DNA from: JAGXRK01 sp963714415 | GTDB taxonomy: Bacteria; Bacteroidota; Ignavibacteria; Ignavibacteriales; Ignavibacteriaceae | Length of the DNA: 64,000 nucleotides | Reading direction: 5' to 3' | Assembly: GCA_963714415.1 (NCBI GenBank) | Contig: CAVQOL010000001.1 | Location: 248,001-312,000 of the forward strand | Part shown: positions 27,007 through 37,364 of the stretch, in pieces | Layout of the letters: each line of letters opens with the position of its first letter | Position numbering within the stretch: the first letter of the stretch is position 1 | Notes under the pieces: model-generated | What the model was told of the DNA's origin: nothing | The model's database searches: none | The model's input: the letters and a program-made list of their open reading frames with translations, nothing else | Made by a program: the position numbers and the translations under genes

Positions 27007-27922
27007 TTTAGATGGTTTAAATAGCCCTAGATTTAGAATGTGGGGCAGTTCACCAACTGATGTTTGGGCTACAACCACAAGTAATTGGGAAGTATCTATT
27101 TCTCATTTTAATGGAAACCAGTGGAATTCTTACGGTGTCCCGGGAATAATTCAACCCAATGCAATTTACGGTTTCTCAAGTACTGATATTTTTCTAGGTG
27201 ATGAAAATGGAAAAATTTGGAAATACAATGGAAGTAATTGGAATCTTTTTGCCGAACTAACAAAGGATGGACATTCTAATATTGTTTTTTCTAACATTTG
27301 GGGTGAAAATATTAACTTACTATATGCCACAGGAGCATATCCCGAAGAAAATGGCGGGTACAATATGAGTGTAATAGGTAATTATTTTAATAGAAGTTGG
27401 ACAATACTGAACACTGACGAATTATATGGTATAGTCACTCGTATGTATAAAAATTTTCCCGACAATAAAATTTATTTACAGGTTATTGGCGGACAAAACT
27501 TAACTGACAGCACTAAAATTTACGAATACATCAATGGAGAATATCAAAAGCTGTATGGTAACATCTGGACGCAAGGATTACAAACTGATATAAGCCTGAT
27601 TAATGGCGAAGTGCATTTCATTTTGGGCAATACAATAGCTAAGCGTAGAGACAATCAATTTCAAACTTTACTACAAGTTAATAATCCAAATTTTTATCAG
27701 CGTATCTGGGGAAGAAACTCTAAGGATATTTTTCTTTTAATGACAGATGGTCTTGCGCATTATAATGGAAGCGATATTGAATATTTATTTCATTTTACGT
27801 TTGGTCAAGCGACACCCTGGACTCAAATTTTTGGTGCTGCCCTGTTTGAAAATGAAGTTTTCTTTTTGGTAGATGAACCACCAACAGGTTTAAGTTTAGT
27901 TTATCGTGGTAGATTAAAATAA
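26861..27922 (+). CDS. Lipoprotein with WGSSPTDVW-type repeats (paralogue 1)
   Basis: 353 residues. Basic start MGRLKKFLYSSF, a hydrophobic core and the lipobox YLSC, with Cys26 as the lipidated residue. A short linker ends in PGRRDYVWTVDTL. The body has beta-propeller-like motifs FRMWGSSPTDVWA and NGNQWNSYG, which recur in weaker form (YNGSNWNLF, HYNGSDIEY). No catalytic motif is visible; an outer-membrane or surface-exposed propeller is likely. The first 48 codons and about 170 bases upstream are nearly identical to the gene at 32339, while the rest is only distantly related. GGAG at 26851-26854 is the ribosome site. Confidence 0.75.
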   Translation: MGRLKKFLYSSFLLLLISLFLLYLSCSSPTDSIDNLKPGRRDYVWTVDTLDGLNSPRFRMWGSSPTDVWATTTSNWEVSISHFNGNQWNSYGVPGIIQPNAIYGFSSTDIFLGDENGKIWKYNGSNWNLFAELTKDGHSNIVFSNIWGENINLLYATGAYPEENGGYNMSVIGNYFNRSWTILNTDELYGIVTRMYKNFPDNKIYLQVIGGQNLTDSTKIYEYINGEYQKLYGNIWTQGLQTDISLINGEVHFILGNTIAKRRDNQFQTLLQVNNPNFYQRIWGRNSKDIFLLMTDGLAHYNGSDIEYLFHFTFGQATPWTQIFGAALFENEVFFLVDEPPTGLSLVYRGRLK

Positions 27923-27964
27923 GGAGAAAGAATAACTACAAAAAAATGTAATAATTAACAAGGA

Positions 27965-27985
27965 GCTGGTGAGTTAAGCACCAGC
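27965..27985 (+). other. Hairpin in non-coding gap after paralogue 1
   Basis: GCTGGTG pairs with CACCAGC around a seven-base loop, 40 bases after the stop; no T-tract follows, so termination is uncertain. A second stem ATTTCATT/AATGAAAT lies near 28026-28046. A strong AAAGGAGG at 28087 is not followed by a start codon. No gene is seen in 27923-28172. Confidence 0.35.
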
Positions 27986-28172
27986 CCCTATATGAATAAC
28001 CCTTCCAAGGCTGGTTACCTTAAAATTTCATTCTATGAATGAAATCGGGCTATTCTGCGTTTAAATATACAAAATTAAACTATAAGAAAGGAGGAAAACA
28101 TCAATAGCACAACTAGATTTTCTGATGAATGTTATCAAATAAAACCTTTATTAATATGGAAGGAATATTAAA

Positions 28173-31100
28173 ATGAAAATATTTTTAATAATTTACATAA
28201 TTATAAATCTATTTTGCAGCGAAGAATCCCATTCACAAACTTATATTTATCAAGGTACACCAACCACGAAAACTTATGTTGAACAAAGTTTAAACCAACA
28301 AACAAATGAATTGTTATATTCGAGTTCTTTTTATCAGTATGGATATTTTCAAACTTTAATACCATATACTGATCCGCCCTTATACATTTACAGTGATTAT
28401 AAATCAGTTTATAGATTTAATTTGCAAAATATCTTACCTGTTGGCGCCTATAACTTGCAGTCATTTATTTATGCCAGAACATTAAATGGAACTGGTGAAG
28501 CAAAAATAGTATTAGTAGAAGACAACGTAAATCTTTGGAATTTACAGGAATGTTGGTTTTCAGTATTTAATGGTATTGAGCTATTTTCTCTCTCTAGTGA
28601 ACTGGAGGAATATAACGTTACTAATATAATTAATGAAAAGTTTACAAATGGCTTTGTCAATTTCGGGGCTAAAGGTTCTTGGCACGATTTTCACCGTGGA
28701 CAAATAGAAATCTATCTCAGGATTTATTATGAGTTACCTAAGTCAATTACTGTAGATAATAATTTTATAGCTTTAGGTGGTGCAAACCGTGGTACGATGG
28801 TAATTGATGGAGTTAATCAGACTATTCCGCTTACTGGGTACACTTTTCAAAAAACAGTTGGTCAGACTCTTACTTTAACAGCCAATTCGCCTCAGGATGA
28901 TAACCAAGGTCATCAAAGAATTTGGCATACAGGGGCTACTTATCAAAGTGATTGGACAAGAAATGGTGAATTCAGGTGGCCAAATCAAACATACTCTTTT
29001 ACTGTCGCGGCAGACGATGATGGAAAAAGATATGTGGCTAATCTTCGAAAAAATTATGCAATAAGTAGAAACGACCAGACCGAATTTGATGAAACTGTTT
29101 CAGCAGGCATAGTTGCATATATTGTTGAACAGAATAGCGGGCAAATTTCAGCTCCGAACTCAAAACCAATAAACGGAAAAGATTATCGGTTTAGTTATTG
29201 GACCGATAATTTCAGCAAAGATAATCCAAGAAATATTACACCGACAGATAACACTACATATACAGCTTATTATAAAGCTCATCTTTACTCCAACTCCTCA
29301 ATAGCCACAACACCTAACAACCAAAGAAAAATAGTACAGGGTGATAATGGTTACTGGGCAATGGTATATGTAAGTTCAAATAAAGTTTGGTTAAGCCGCT
29401 CAACCGATGGCAGTAATTGGGAAAACGAAATATTAATCAGTGATGGGTATGGAGAGGTTGCAAGCAATCCTTCAATAGCTGTTACCGGTACTTATGCTTA
29501 TATAGTCTGGCAGGAAATAAACTGGCTTGGCGGAACCGGTTTTGATTTTGCCGGAATATATATGCGTGGTTATAATTTATTCAATAATACATTGAGTTCA
29601 ACTACATTAGTAGATAATTTCACACCAGATATTGAGAATTTTCTTGCAAATCCTGTAATAGATGGAGACTAGCTCCCGGATGGCTCCGCGGATAGTAAAA
29701 TGATTGCGTGGAGAGAACCTGATGGAATTAAAATAATACGATATACTAATTCCTATGGTTGGAGCAATAAAGCGATAGTAACTGGTACAAACGCATATAG
29801 TTTTAATCCTTCAATCACTAATTATAACAGCAGTGTTTTCTTTTTGTGTTGGGCAGATAATTATAATTATAAAATAAAATATATAGAGGCATTATATGGT
29901 ACGACATGGGACTTTTTCTCGGCTGTGGATATATCACCTAGTAACTGGGATAATAATGTAAGACCTCAAATTACTTTAGTGGGAGGAAATAAACCGACAA
30001 TAGTCTGGACCAGTAGAAACAACATTGTTGAAGGCGGCGCTTCTGTGCACGTTAGACAAAGAATTGGAAGTACATGGAAAAATATCACTTCGTTTTCTCA
30101 AATAACAACAGAAAGTCTTAGTCCGGTTATAGGCGATTATTATGGCAGTAACAAAATGGATGTTCTTTGGAATATTGGAAATACAGTTTATAAAGCCTCA
30201 TACAATGGAACAAATTGGTCGGGACCAACTACGGTAACTACATCCGGTGGTACTGGTGTAAATATCAATAGAAAAACTCCATATCAAACAAAAGCTTTAT
30301 GGAAAAAATCTGATAACACAATTGCATTTTATAATGTAGGCAGCATAACACCTCCTCTGGAAAAAGTTACTGCTGATTCTGAAAAAGAAGAAACCCCGCT
30401 TCCATATAGAATAAATAGACACGCAATAGTTGAGTTATCAAAAGATATTGATACTACTGCAAAAGGGAGTGTTTGCTTTGAGATTGCAGGAATTAACTCG
30501 CTCTATAAAGACTCTGAAACAAAAATAAATTATTCTATTGATGAAGATAATCTGTTATCCTCCGAACCATTTAAAGTTGCAGTTCCTGGAATACAATTAA
30601 GCTTTGCCGGTGCTATTTACGGTTCCGGACTGGAGTTGCCTGCTGAGTTTATATCATCTATTGAGGAACCACTGTCGCAAGTTGTTTTAAAAAACAGTAA
30701 AACAGGTGAAGTTCTACAAAGCATCTGGTTAAATAGCGCAGAAATGTTAAGTCAGGTTCAAAATAAAACCTTTGGAGAATTTAGAAAAGTAATTGTTAAC
30801 TTAGATAAATATCTGGGTAAAACATTATATGTTGATGTGGATATGCTTGGAAAAGCAAATAATATTACTCCCTTAATTGTGGATGATTATTTGATACTTT
30901 CAGATTCATCATCAATTGCTAAAAGTCTGGCAAGTAAGAATTCTACGTATAATTTACCAACATACTATACTTTAATGCAAAATTATCCAAACCCGTTTAA
31001 CCCAAGCACCTCAATTGCTTTCTTTATTCCTCAGAACCAATTTGTAACATTAAAAATATATAATACTCTTGGGGAAGAAATAATGACCGTAATAAATGAA

Positions 31101-31223
31101 AACTTAGAACAGGGTTACCACTTAGTAAACATAAATATGAGCAATAATCCGTCCGGTGTTTATTTCTATAGTTTATCTGCCGGAAATTTTAGAGATACAA
31201 AGAAACTTTTATTACTGAAATAG
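28173..31223 (+). pseudogene. T9SS-exported surface protein interrupted by in-frame TAG
   Basis: One reading frame of 1016 codons is split by TAG at 29670-29672 (codon 500), after VIDGD. It resumes in the same frame as LPDGSADSKMIAWREPDG. The N-terminus has a signal peptide. The middle has an Ig-like or fibre-like segment (MVIDGVNQTIPLTG). The second half repeats solvent-exposed beta units with WREPDG-like and Asn/Trp-rich motifs, and the C-terminus is a type IX secretion sorting domain (NYPNPFNPSTSIAFFIP, then SGVYFYSLSAGNF and a terminal KLLLLK). Without readthrough the sorting tail is lost, so the 499-residue product would not be exported by T9SS. The bases around the stop (CTCCCGGATGGCTCCGCGG) are more GC-rich than the surroundings. 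Confidence 0.8.
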
Positions 31224-31244
31224 AATGTAGTTGAAATTCTTGCG

Positions 31245-31271
31245 TAGAGACGTATGAAAATGCGTCTCTAC
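31245..31271. repeat. GTAGAGACG palindromic element
   Basis: Exact 9-base inverted repeat GTAGAGACG/CGTCTCTAC with a nine-base AT-rich spacer, 22 bases after the T9SS gene stop. GTAGAGACGC-type palindromes are common dispersed elements in Bacteroidota and cyanobacteria and can act as terminators. A TATTTAG follows the right arm. Confidence 0.65.
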
Positions 31272-31300
31272 TATTTAGTATAAAAATTGGAATAATTTTT

Positions 31301-31957
31301 ATGATTAATAGAACAATAAGTTTACAATTGTTATTATTTTCTTTTTTAACTGTCTCTGTATTTTGTAATGTTAAAAGTAATCTTACTGAAGAAGATGAAC
31401 CGCTTCTACAATACAAAAATGAAATAACTCAAGCAGCAAAAGAGGTTGGCATATCACCAAGAATTATTGCAAGCATTATATATGCTGAGCATAAGTTAAA
31501 TGTTAAGCTTGGTGAAAATATCCTTGATTATATTTTTGCCAAAAGTGGTTATAATTCTTCAATGGGCATTGCTCAAGTTAAAATCAACACGGCTTTTTGG
31601 ATGGAGGAACAAATACATAATTCAGAAAGCCAGTTTTACCTTGGAGAAGAAATCGAAAGAAAAATACCGTTAAGTAAAAATTGGGAAGAGATGGTTATTA
31701 AACTTGACACCCCCCAAATAAATATTTTATATGCTTCATGTTATGTAGCTATGATAAGTAAGCTCTGGGAACCATTTTTTGTGCTGTTGGGCACAGAAAA
31801 TAATAAGGTTGGAATAATAGCTACGCTTTATTCACTTGGCATAATCGATAGTGAAAATAAAATAAGGAAACCCCACGCCGATGCAAAGATGAATAATTTT
31901 GGGAAAACAGCTCAAGAGTTTTATGAATCTTTCTCGTTAAGATCAATTTATAACTGA
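31301..31957 (+). CDS. Exported protein, possible lysozyme-fold (transglycosylase-like)
   Basis: 218 residues with a signal peptide (LLLFSFLTVSVFCNV). The mature part has ISPRIIASIIYAEHKLN at about residues 48-64 and SSMGIAQVKINTA at about 86-98. Their order and spacing recall the catalytic-Glu helix and the GIxQ beta element of soluble lytic transglycosylases and goose-type lysozymes; Glu59 in YAEHK would be the catalytic residue. Overall identity to known families is too low for certainty. A terminator follows at 31980. It sits between a T9SS protein and a lipoprotein in the accessory region. Confidence 0.55.
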   Translation: MINRTISLQLLLFSFLTVSVFCNVKSNLTEEDEPLLQYKNEITQAAKEVGISPRIIASIIYAEHKLNVKLGENILDYIFAKSGYNSSMGIAQVKINTAFWMEEQIHNSESQFYLGEEIERKIPLSKNWEEMVIKLDTPQINILYASCYVAMISKLWEPFFVLLGTENNKVGIIATLYSLGIIDSENKIRKPHADAKMNNFGKTAQEFYESFSLRSIYN

Positions 31958-31979
31958 GTTGTAAATTAATATATTTAGT

Positions 31980-32005
31980 GGGCATCTTTTATGGTGCCCT
32001 TTTTA
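31980..32005 (+). terminator. Intrinsic terminator after lysozyme-like gene
   Basis: GGGCATC pairs with GGTGCCC (31980-31986 with 31993-31999, one G-U pair), loop TTTTAT, then six T. It lies 22 bases after the stop at 31957. The rest of 31958-32338 holds the leader repeat and promoter of the next lipoprotein. Confidence 0.85.
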
Positions 32006-32171
32006 TTAACCTTTTCTCAGCCATTAAACACCATTTATCGTACGAAATAAATTTTGATTTAATATTACCTCAGTCTTTTGAGACAATGATAATTATTTTA
32101 CTAGATTAGTTCATCTTTCTGATTCCTGCAAATCCATACTCAACAGTTCTTATGTTTATTTCTTTTTGCGA

Positions 32172-32484
32172 ATAATTCCATTACTTTTATATGTAAACAA
32201 TTTTAGCATTAAGTATTTATTACTTCATAAGCCTGGCAATATTTACACGCAAAGAAAAAAATGATTTTTTTTTTGAAAAATTTTCATTTTTACCCGGGCT
32301 TGAAATTTGATGCTTACTAAGTAACATAGGAGAAAGCAATGGGCAGACTTAAAAAGTTTTTATACAGTTCCTTTCTTCTTCTTTTAATCTCGCATTTTTT
32401 GCCTAATCTATCCTGCAGCAGTCCGACTGACTCAATTGATAATTTACTACCCGGCAGACGTGATTATGTCTGGACTGTGGATAG
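32172..32484 (+). repeat. Leader repeat copy 2 (promoter, 5' UTR and signal peptide)
   Basis: Second copy of the segment at 26694-27006, with small indels in the A/T runs and scattered substitutions. It keeps TATATGTAAACAATTTTAGC, the AAGTAACATAGGAGAAA ribosome-site block and about 48 codons. The CCCTGT stem of copy 1 is missing (TACCCGGGCTTG here). Confidence 0.85.
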
Positions 32485-33418
32485 CATTAGTGGTTCAGGA
32501 TTTCCCTATTTAAAATCTCTCTGGGGGAGTTCTCCAACAGACGTTTGGGGAGCAGGCTTTTCAGAAGATGTGAGAAATTGTCTTTGGCATTATGATGGAA
32601 TTAGCTGGAAAAGAGCCACTGAGGGAACGCCAATAACTGAATTAGGAAATGGATCAAAAATAGTTGGCGGAGTTTGGGGAACCGCACAAAACGATGTATG
32701 GGCGTTTGGGGGAAGATTGTTTAGTGATCCCGAAAGAATAGAGCCATTTGTAATGCATTTCAACGGGAGTCAGTGGTTAGAAGTAATTGGAGATATAAGT
32801 CAGATGCCTGTTGGTTTTACAGATATTTATGCAATAAGAAAAAATCATTTTTGGATATCTTCATCAGATCACGTTTCTGAATATAAGGATGGCGTTTGGA
32901 AAAAATATTTCATAGGAGAGAATTATCATGTCCCCTCTATCGAAGGAATCGGAAACAGCGTTTATTTAACCGTTTATCCTATTGGAGTTGACTCCTTATA
33001 TCTGATGAAATTAGTGAATGATAAATTTATAAAAGTTGATTTTACCACATTATTTGGGATTGGAAAATTCGGGCATTTTGGTCTAACCTTTTGTATTAAT
33101 GAAATATTCACATTTGATGGTTATGGTATTTATGAGGCAATTGTGGATGGAGAAAATATTGTTTTTAATTCTTGGAAAATTATTGTGAACACATCTTCTA
33201 AAGGGTTTGCAAGTTCAATGAAATTATCAAACCAAAATATATGGGCAGTTGGGAATTATATTTACCCCTATCATTTCAATGGAGTAGATTGGCAACAAAT
33301 TGATATTTATTCTGGAAATACACCTATGGGGGAAAATGTTTTTTGGGGAATATGGGGAGATGGGAACGAAATATTTATATGTGATACCGAAAATGGAATT
33401 ATTCATCACGGTAAATAA
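32339..33418 (+). CDS. Lipoprotein with WGSSPTDVW-type repeats (paralogue 2)
   Basis: 359 residues. Same leader as the gene at 26861 (MGRLKKFLYSSF, lipobox NLSC with Cys26, PGRRDYVWTVDSI). The body then diverges but keeps propeller-like signatures LWGSSPTDVWGAG, GVWGTAQNDVWAFG, HFNGSQWLEV and a final WGIWGDGNEI. About five to six such repeats can be counted, as expected for a beta-propeller. No enzyme motif. The start is fixed by the conserved leader and AGGAGA at 32329-32334. The shared 5' end with divergent body suggests recombination between family members. Confidence 0.75.
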   Translation: MGRLKKFLYSSFLLLLISHFLPNLSCSSPTDSIDNLLPGRRDYVWTVDSISGSGFPYLKSLWGSSPTDVWGAGFSEDVRNCLWHYDGISWKRATEGTPITELGNGSKIVGGVWGTAQNDVWAFGGRLFSDPERIEPFVMHFNGSQWLEVIGDISQMPVGFTDIYAIRKNHFWISSSDHVSEYKDGVWKKYFIGENYHVPSIEGIGNSVYLTVYPIGVDSLYLMKLVNDKFIKVDFTTLFGIGKFGHFGLTFCINEIFTFDGYGIYEAIVDGENIVFNSWKIIVNTSSKGFASSMKLSNQNIWAVGNYIYPYHFNGVDWQQIDIYSGNTPMGENVFWGIWGDGNEIFICDTENGIIHHGK

Positions 33419-33707
33419 AAGAAGGAGTATATGTGATAGCACGTCCGCCCTGAAAAGAATCAAATTTTGTTAATTTCTCTCCCATTTCTCATTTCTGATA
33501 AATCCACTTTCTCTTTCCCTTGTTTGATAAAGAAAATCAATTAAAACAGTAAAAAATCAACCTTTTCGCCCGAATTCCTATATGCTTATGTGGCATACTT
33601 TCTGAAAAAATCCGCGCAAAGAATGATAGTATTTTATCATTTGATATTTGTTAATTGTTTGCTGTCACAGATTTTGAATAATATTCGATTTAATACGAAA
33701 GATTAGA

Positions 33708-35053
33708 GTGAGTTTAAGAACTTTTCATGGCGGTGTTCATCCGCCGGAATTTAAAGAATTAACAGAAAATTGTGTGTTCGAAGCAATGCCTGTGCCGGAT
33801 GAAATTATTCTTCCGCTTTCTCAGCATCTTGGTAAAGAAGCACTCGCCTCAGGTTAAAAAAGGTGATGATGTTATTCCGGGTCAGCTTGTTGCAAAAGCA
33901 GAAGGATTTGTCTCCGCGCCTGTTCATACTTCTGTTGCTGGAAAAGTAATAAGTCTTGGTAAAGAAAGTACTTCAACTGGATTTCCGAAAGATTCAATCG
34001 TCATTAAAACAAATGGAACAGTTGAAGCACAAAAAGTTTTACTTCCTCCTCTTAATCCTGAAACAGTTACTCCCGATGAAATAAGAGCAAGAGTTGCTGA
34101 AGCCGGTATAGTTGGACAAGGGGGTGCGGCATTTCCTACTGCAGTTAAACTCTCGCCGCCAAAAGATAAAATTATTGATGTTGTAATTCTTAACGGATGC
34201 GAGTGTGAGCCTTATCTTACACGCGATTACAGATTTATGATTGAGCGTCCCGATGATCTTATTTCCGGATTCAAATTAATAATGAAAGCTCTTGGCGTTA
34301 AACGCGGAGTAATTGGAATAGAAAACAACAAACCTGAAGCGATTAAAATTCTTTCTAATAAAGTTAAGTCCGCCACTAGGCGGAGAAGAAGGACTCGAAG
34401 TTATATCGTTAAAGACTAAGTATCCTCAAGGCGCTGAAAAAATGTTGATTAATGCCGTAACAGGAAAAGAAGTTCCTCCGGGTAAACTTCCGATGGATAT
34501 TGGTGCGGTTATTCAAAACATCGGAACAGCTATTGCAATTCACGATGCAGTTGTAAAAGGTGAAGTTATTACTACAGCAGCATTAACTGTTTCAGGCAAG
34601 GGAATTAAAATACCAAAAAATTTAATTGTTCCGGTTGGAACACCGATTCAGAATGTTATTGATTTCTGCGGAGGAGTAACAGAGGATGCCGTTAAGATTG
34701 TTGTCGGCGGACCGATGATGGGCGTTGCTCAGTTCGATCTTCAGGCTCCGGTAATGAAAGCAACTTCCGGAATTTTAGTTTTAACTAAAGATGAAGTCGC
34801 TGAAAATCCGGAAACACCTTGTTTAAGATGCGGACAATGTATTGATGTTTGTCCATTAAATTTGTTGCCGACAAAGTTAGCCCGGTACTCGCAGCTTCAT
34901 AAATATGAAGAAGCTGAAGGCGCAGATATAACAGTCTGTATGGAATGCGGAACCTGTGCATACACTTGCCCGGCTAATGTTCCTTTAGTCCAATGGATAA
35001 GATTAGGAAAACAAAAGGTTTTAGAAATGCAGCGGGAAAGAGCTGCTAAGTAA
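33708..35053 (+). pseudogene. rnfC: Rnf complex subunit RnfC, two frameshifts
   Basis: Three frames in sequence make one RnfC of about 448 residues, the normal length. From GTG 33708: RTFHGGVHPPEFKE and LPLSQHLGKEA; then after a +1 shift near 33843: SPQVKKGDDVIPGQLVAKAEG through KPEAIKILSNKVKS; then after a second +1 shift near 34371-34377: LGGEEGLEVISLKTKYPQGA to the end. Two ferredoxin motifs CLRCGQCIDVCP and CMECGTCAYTCP are intact in the last part. RnfC is the NADH-binding, FMN-containing peripheral subunit. Both shifts are single-base insertions. As sequenced no full RnfC can be made; a base-calling error is a strong alternative to real loss because the rest of the cluster is well conserved. 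Confidence 0.88.
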
Positions 35054-35100
35054 ATATTCATTGTTACATTGCTTTATTGTTACAACAATTCAGGCAATGA
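35054..35100. repeat. ATTGTTACATTG-type intergenic repeat
   Basis: CATTGTTACATTGC, then TTTATTGTTACAAC, with an inverted CATTGCTT...AAGCAATG pair (near 35068 and 35100). Degenerate ATTGTTACATTG strings are frequent intergenic filler in this bacterial group; a similar one occurs at about 37999-38030. Confidence 0.4.
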
Positions 35101-35131
35101 AGCAATGACTTTAGGAACATAAAAGTTTATT

Positions 35132-36125
35132 ATGACTAGAAACTCAATGTTAAGCGAACAATACAAAACAGTTCATTTCGATTTAACAACATCGCCGCAT
35201 TTACACTCAAAATGGTCGACTGCAAAAGTGATGTGGTTTGTTAATCTTGCACTTGCACCTTCAGTTGCCGCTGCACTTGTGTTCTTCGGAATTTATCAGG
35301 CGCTGATTATGATTACAGCTGTGGTATTTGCAGTTGGAACCGAGGCAGCAATTCAAACAATAAGAAAAAAACAAGTCACCTGGTTTGATGGAAGCGCTGC
35401 TCTCACAGGATTACTTCTTGCATTAACACTTCCGCCAAACTTTTCTTTATCTGCAACAGCAATAGGTTCTGTCGTTGCAATAGGACTGGGCAAACAAATA
35501 TTTGGTGGATTAGGCTATAACATTTTTAATCCAGCTTTGGTTGGAAGAGCATTTCTCCAGGCTGCCTTTCCTGTTCAGATAACAACGTGGACAAAGCCAG
35601 CCTTTGCAGTTGATGGCGTTACAGGCGCAACTCCTCTTGCTGCATTAAAGTTTGATAAAATCTTTACAGATACAACTCCATTGGCTCTTGGAAACATCGG
35701 CGGTTCGCTTGGTGAAACTTCTGCAATTGCTGTTTTGGTCGGCGGAATTTTTCTCATAGCAGTCGGAATTGTTAACTGGCGCATTCCGTTATCGATGATA
35801 GTTGGAATGATTTTGTTCGGTGGCACTTTCTGGTTAATTGATCCGCAGTATCCAACTCCAATCTTTCACATCTTTGCCGGAAGTTTTCTTATTCGGTGCA
35901 ATGTTTATGGCAACAGACTGGGTAACATCACCAATTACAAACAAGGGAATGTGGATATTCGGATTAGGGATTGCATTAATCTTAGTTGTGATTAGAATCT
36001 TCGGCGGATTACCCGAAGGTGTTATGTATTCAATTTTATTTATGAACGGATTTGTACCTCTTATTAACAGATATACTACTCCTCGTGTATTCGGTGCAAT
36101 AAAAGAGGAGAAGAAAAATGAATAA
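35132..36125 (+). pseudogene. rnfD: Rnf complex subunit RnfD, single frameshift
   Basis: Membrane subunit of Rnf carrying covalent FMN. The first frame (35132 to about 35885) holds several helices and the flavinylation site DGVTGATPLAALK, the Thr of GAT being the FMN acceptor. The frame is lost at AGTTTTCTT (35882-35890); removing one T restores GSFLFGAMFMATDWVTSP and the rest to 36125. The full product would be about 330 residues, the family length. The error lies in a T run, typical of indel base-calling. rnfG starts inside the last codons (36118). Confidence 0.9.
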
Positions 36126-36684
36126 AGTAGTTCAAATGCTTTTGGTTTTAACTTCAATAGGTATACTTGCAGGCGGACTTCTTGCAATAGTAAATGAATG
36201 GGCTGAGCCGCTAATTGCTGCAAACCAAAAAGCTGCAACTGAAGCAGCTATATTCCGTGTACAACCTGAAGGTACAAATTATGAGGCGATTCAGAATGCG
36301 GGATTTGAAGTTTACAGAATTAAAAATGAAAATAATGAAGAGCTTGGTTTTGCAATAGTTTATTCAGGAAATGGTTTTCAGGGAAAGATAAAGTTGATAT
36401 GCGGACTATCTGAAGATCTTGAAAAAATAACCGCACTTGAAATTCTCGATCAGGTTGAAACTCCGGGACTTGGAACAAAAGTAACGGAAACTCCCTTCAC
36501 CGATCAGTTTAAACAGCTTCAAACAACGCCCGGCGTTAACTGGGTTAAAAACGTCGAACCGGAAAAGCCAAATGAAATTCAAGCAATAACCGGAGCTACT
36601 ATTTCATCTAAAGCTGTTGTTGCAATTATAAATGGTGGAATAGAGCAAATGAAAAAACTTCGCGATGCCGGAGGTTTGAAATGA
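36118..36684 (+). CDS. rnfG: Rnf complex subunit RnfG
   Basis: 188 residues: one N-terminal transmembrane helix (LLVLTSIGILAGGLLAIV) and a periplasmic FMN-binding domain with the flavin transfer motif AITGATISSKAV at about residues 159-170; the Thr of GAT(I)SS is modified by ApbE, whose gene is in the same cluster. Its ATG overlaps the rnfD frame by 8 bases and its stop overlaps rnfE (ATGA), so it is translated in a coupled chain. Intact, unlike its upstream neighbours. Confidence 0.93.
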   Translation: MNKVVQMLLVLTSIGILAGGLLAIVNEWAEPLIAANQKAATEAAIFRVQPEGTNYEAIQNAGFEVYRIKNENNEELGFAIVYSGNGFQGKIKLICGLSEDLEKITALEILDQVETPGLGTKVTETPFTDQFKQLQTTPGVNWVKNVEPEKPNEIQAITGATISSKAVVAIINGGIEQMKKLRDAGGLK

Positions 36685-37364
36685 AAAAGAAAGCAACACT
36701 AAAACAAGAATTTGTAAAAGGTGTTTGGGAAAACAATCCTGTTTTTAAACAACTCCTTGGACTTTGTCCTGTACTCGCAGTAACTGTCTCTGCAATTAAT
36801 GGTCTTGCAATGGGACTAGCAGCAACCTTTGTTTTACTTATGGCTAGTCTTCTTATATCAACAATTAGAAAAACAATTCCGCCGCAAGTTAGAATCGCAT
36901 CTTTCATTGTAATCATTGCAACCTTCGTAACAATTGTTGATCTTGTAATGAAAGCTAAATTTCCTGATTTAAGTAAGGCGCTTGGTCCATTCATCCCGCT
37001 TATTGTAGTAAACTGTATGATACTAGGCAGACAGGAAGCATTTGCATCAAAAAATAAACCCGGCCGCGCAATGCTGGATGCACTTGGTATGGGTGCCGGG
37101 TTTACTATTGCACTTGTTATTCTCGGTGGAATAAGAGAGATACTTGGTTCAAGGGAATTTTTCGGAATACAGGTTATGCCGGATCAGTTTGAACCATGGT
37201 TAATAATGATTCTTCCAGCAGGTGCGTTTTTAACTCTTGGCTTGCTGCTTGGACTCGTAAACATCTATACAGACAGAAAGAAAAGATTAGAGCACGAATC
37301 AATTATTGCTCATTATAGGCGTGTCGGAAGAGAAGAACTAATTGAAGAGCTTGAGGTGAAATAA
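36681..37364 (+). CDS. rnfE: Rnf complex subunit RnfE
   Basis: 227-residue inner-membrane subunit with about six helices. Signatures GVWENNPVFKQLLGLCP near the start and PLIVVNCMILGRQEAFAS in the middle are those of RnfE/NqrD. The C-terminal tail is charged. RnfE and RnfA form the inverted pair of membrane subunits that hold an iron-sulfur centre between them. It overlaps rnfG and rnfA by a few bases each, a single translational unit. Confidence 0.94.
   Translation: MKKKATLKQEFVKGVWENNPVFKQLLGLCPVLAVTVSAINGLAMGLAATFVLLMASLLISTIRKTIPPQVRIASFIVIIATFVTIVDLVMKAKFPDLSKALGPFIPLIVVNCMILGRQEAFASKNKPGRAMLDALGMGAGFTIALVILGGIREILGSREFFGIQVMPDQFEPWLIMILPAGAFLTLGLLLGLVNIYTDRKKRLEHESIIAHYRRVGREELIEELEVK

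Noticed and set aside
35834..36238. 134-codon minus-strand frame across the rnfD/rnfG junction
   Set aside because: Antisense to conserved rnf sequence with no coding signature of its own.
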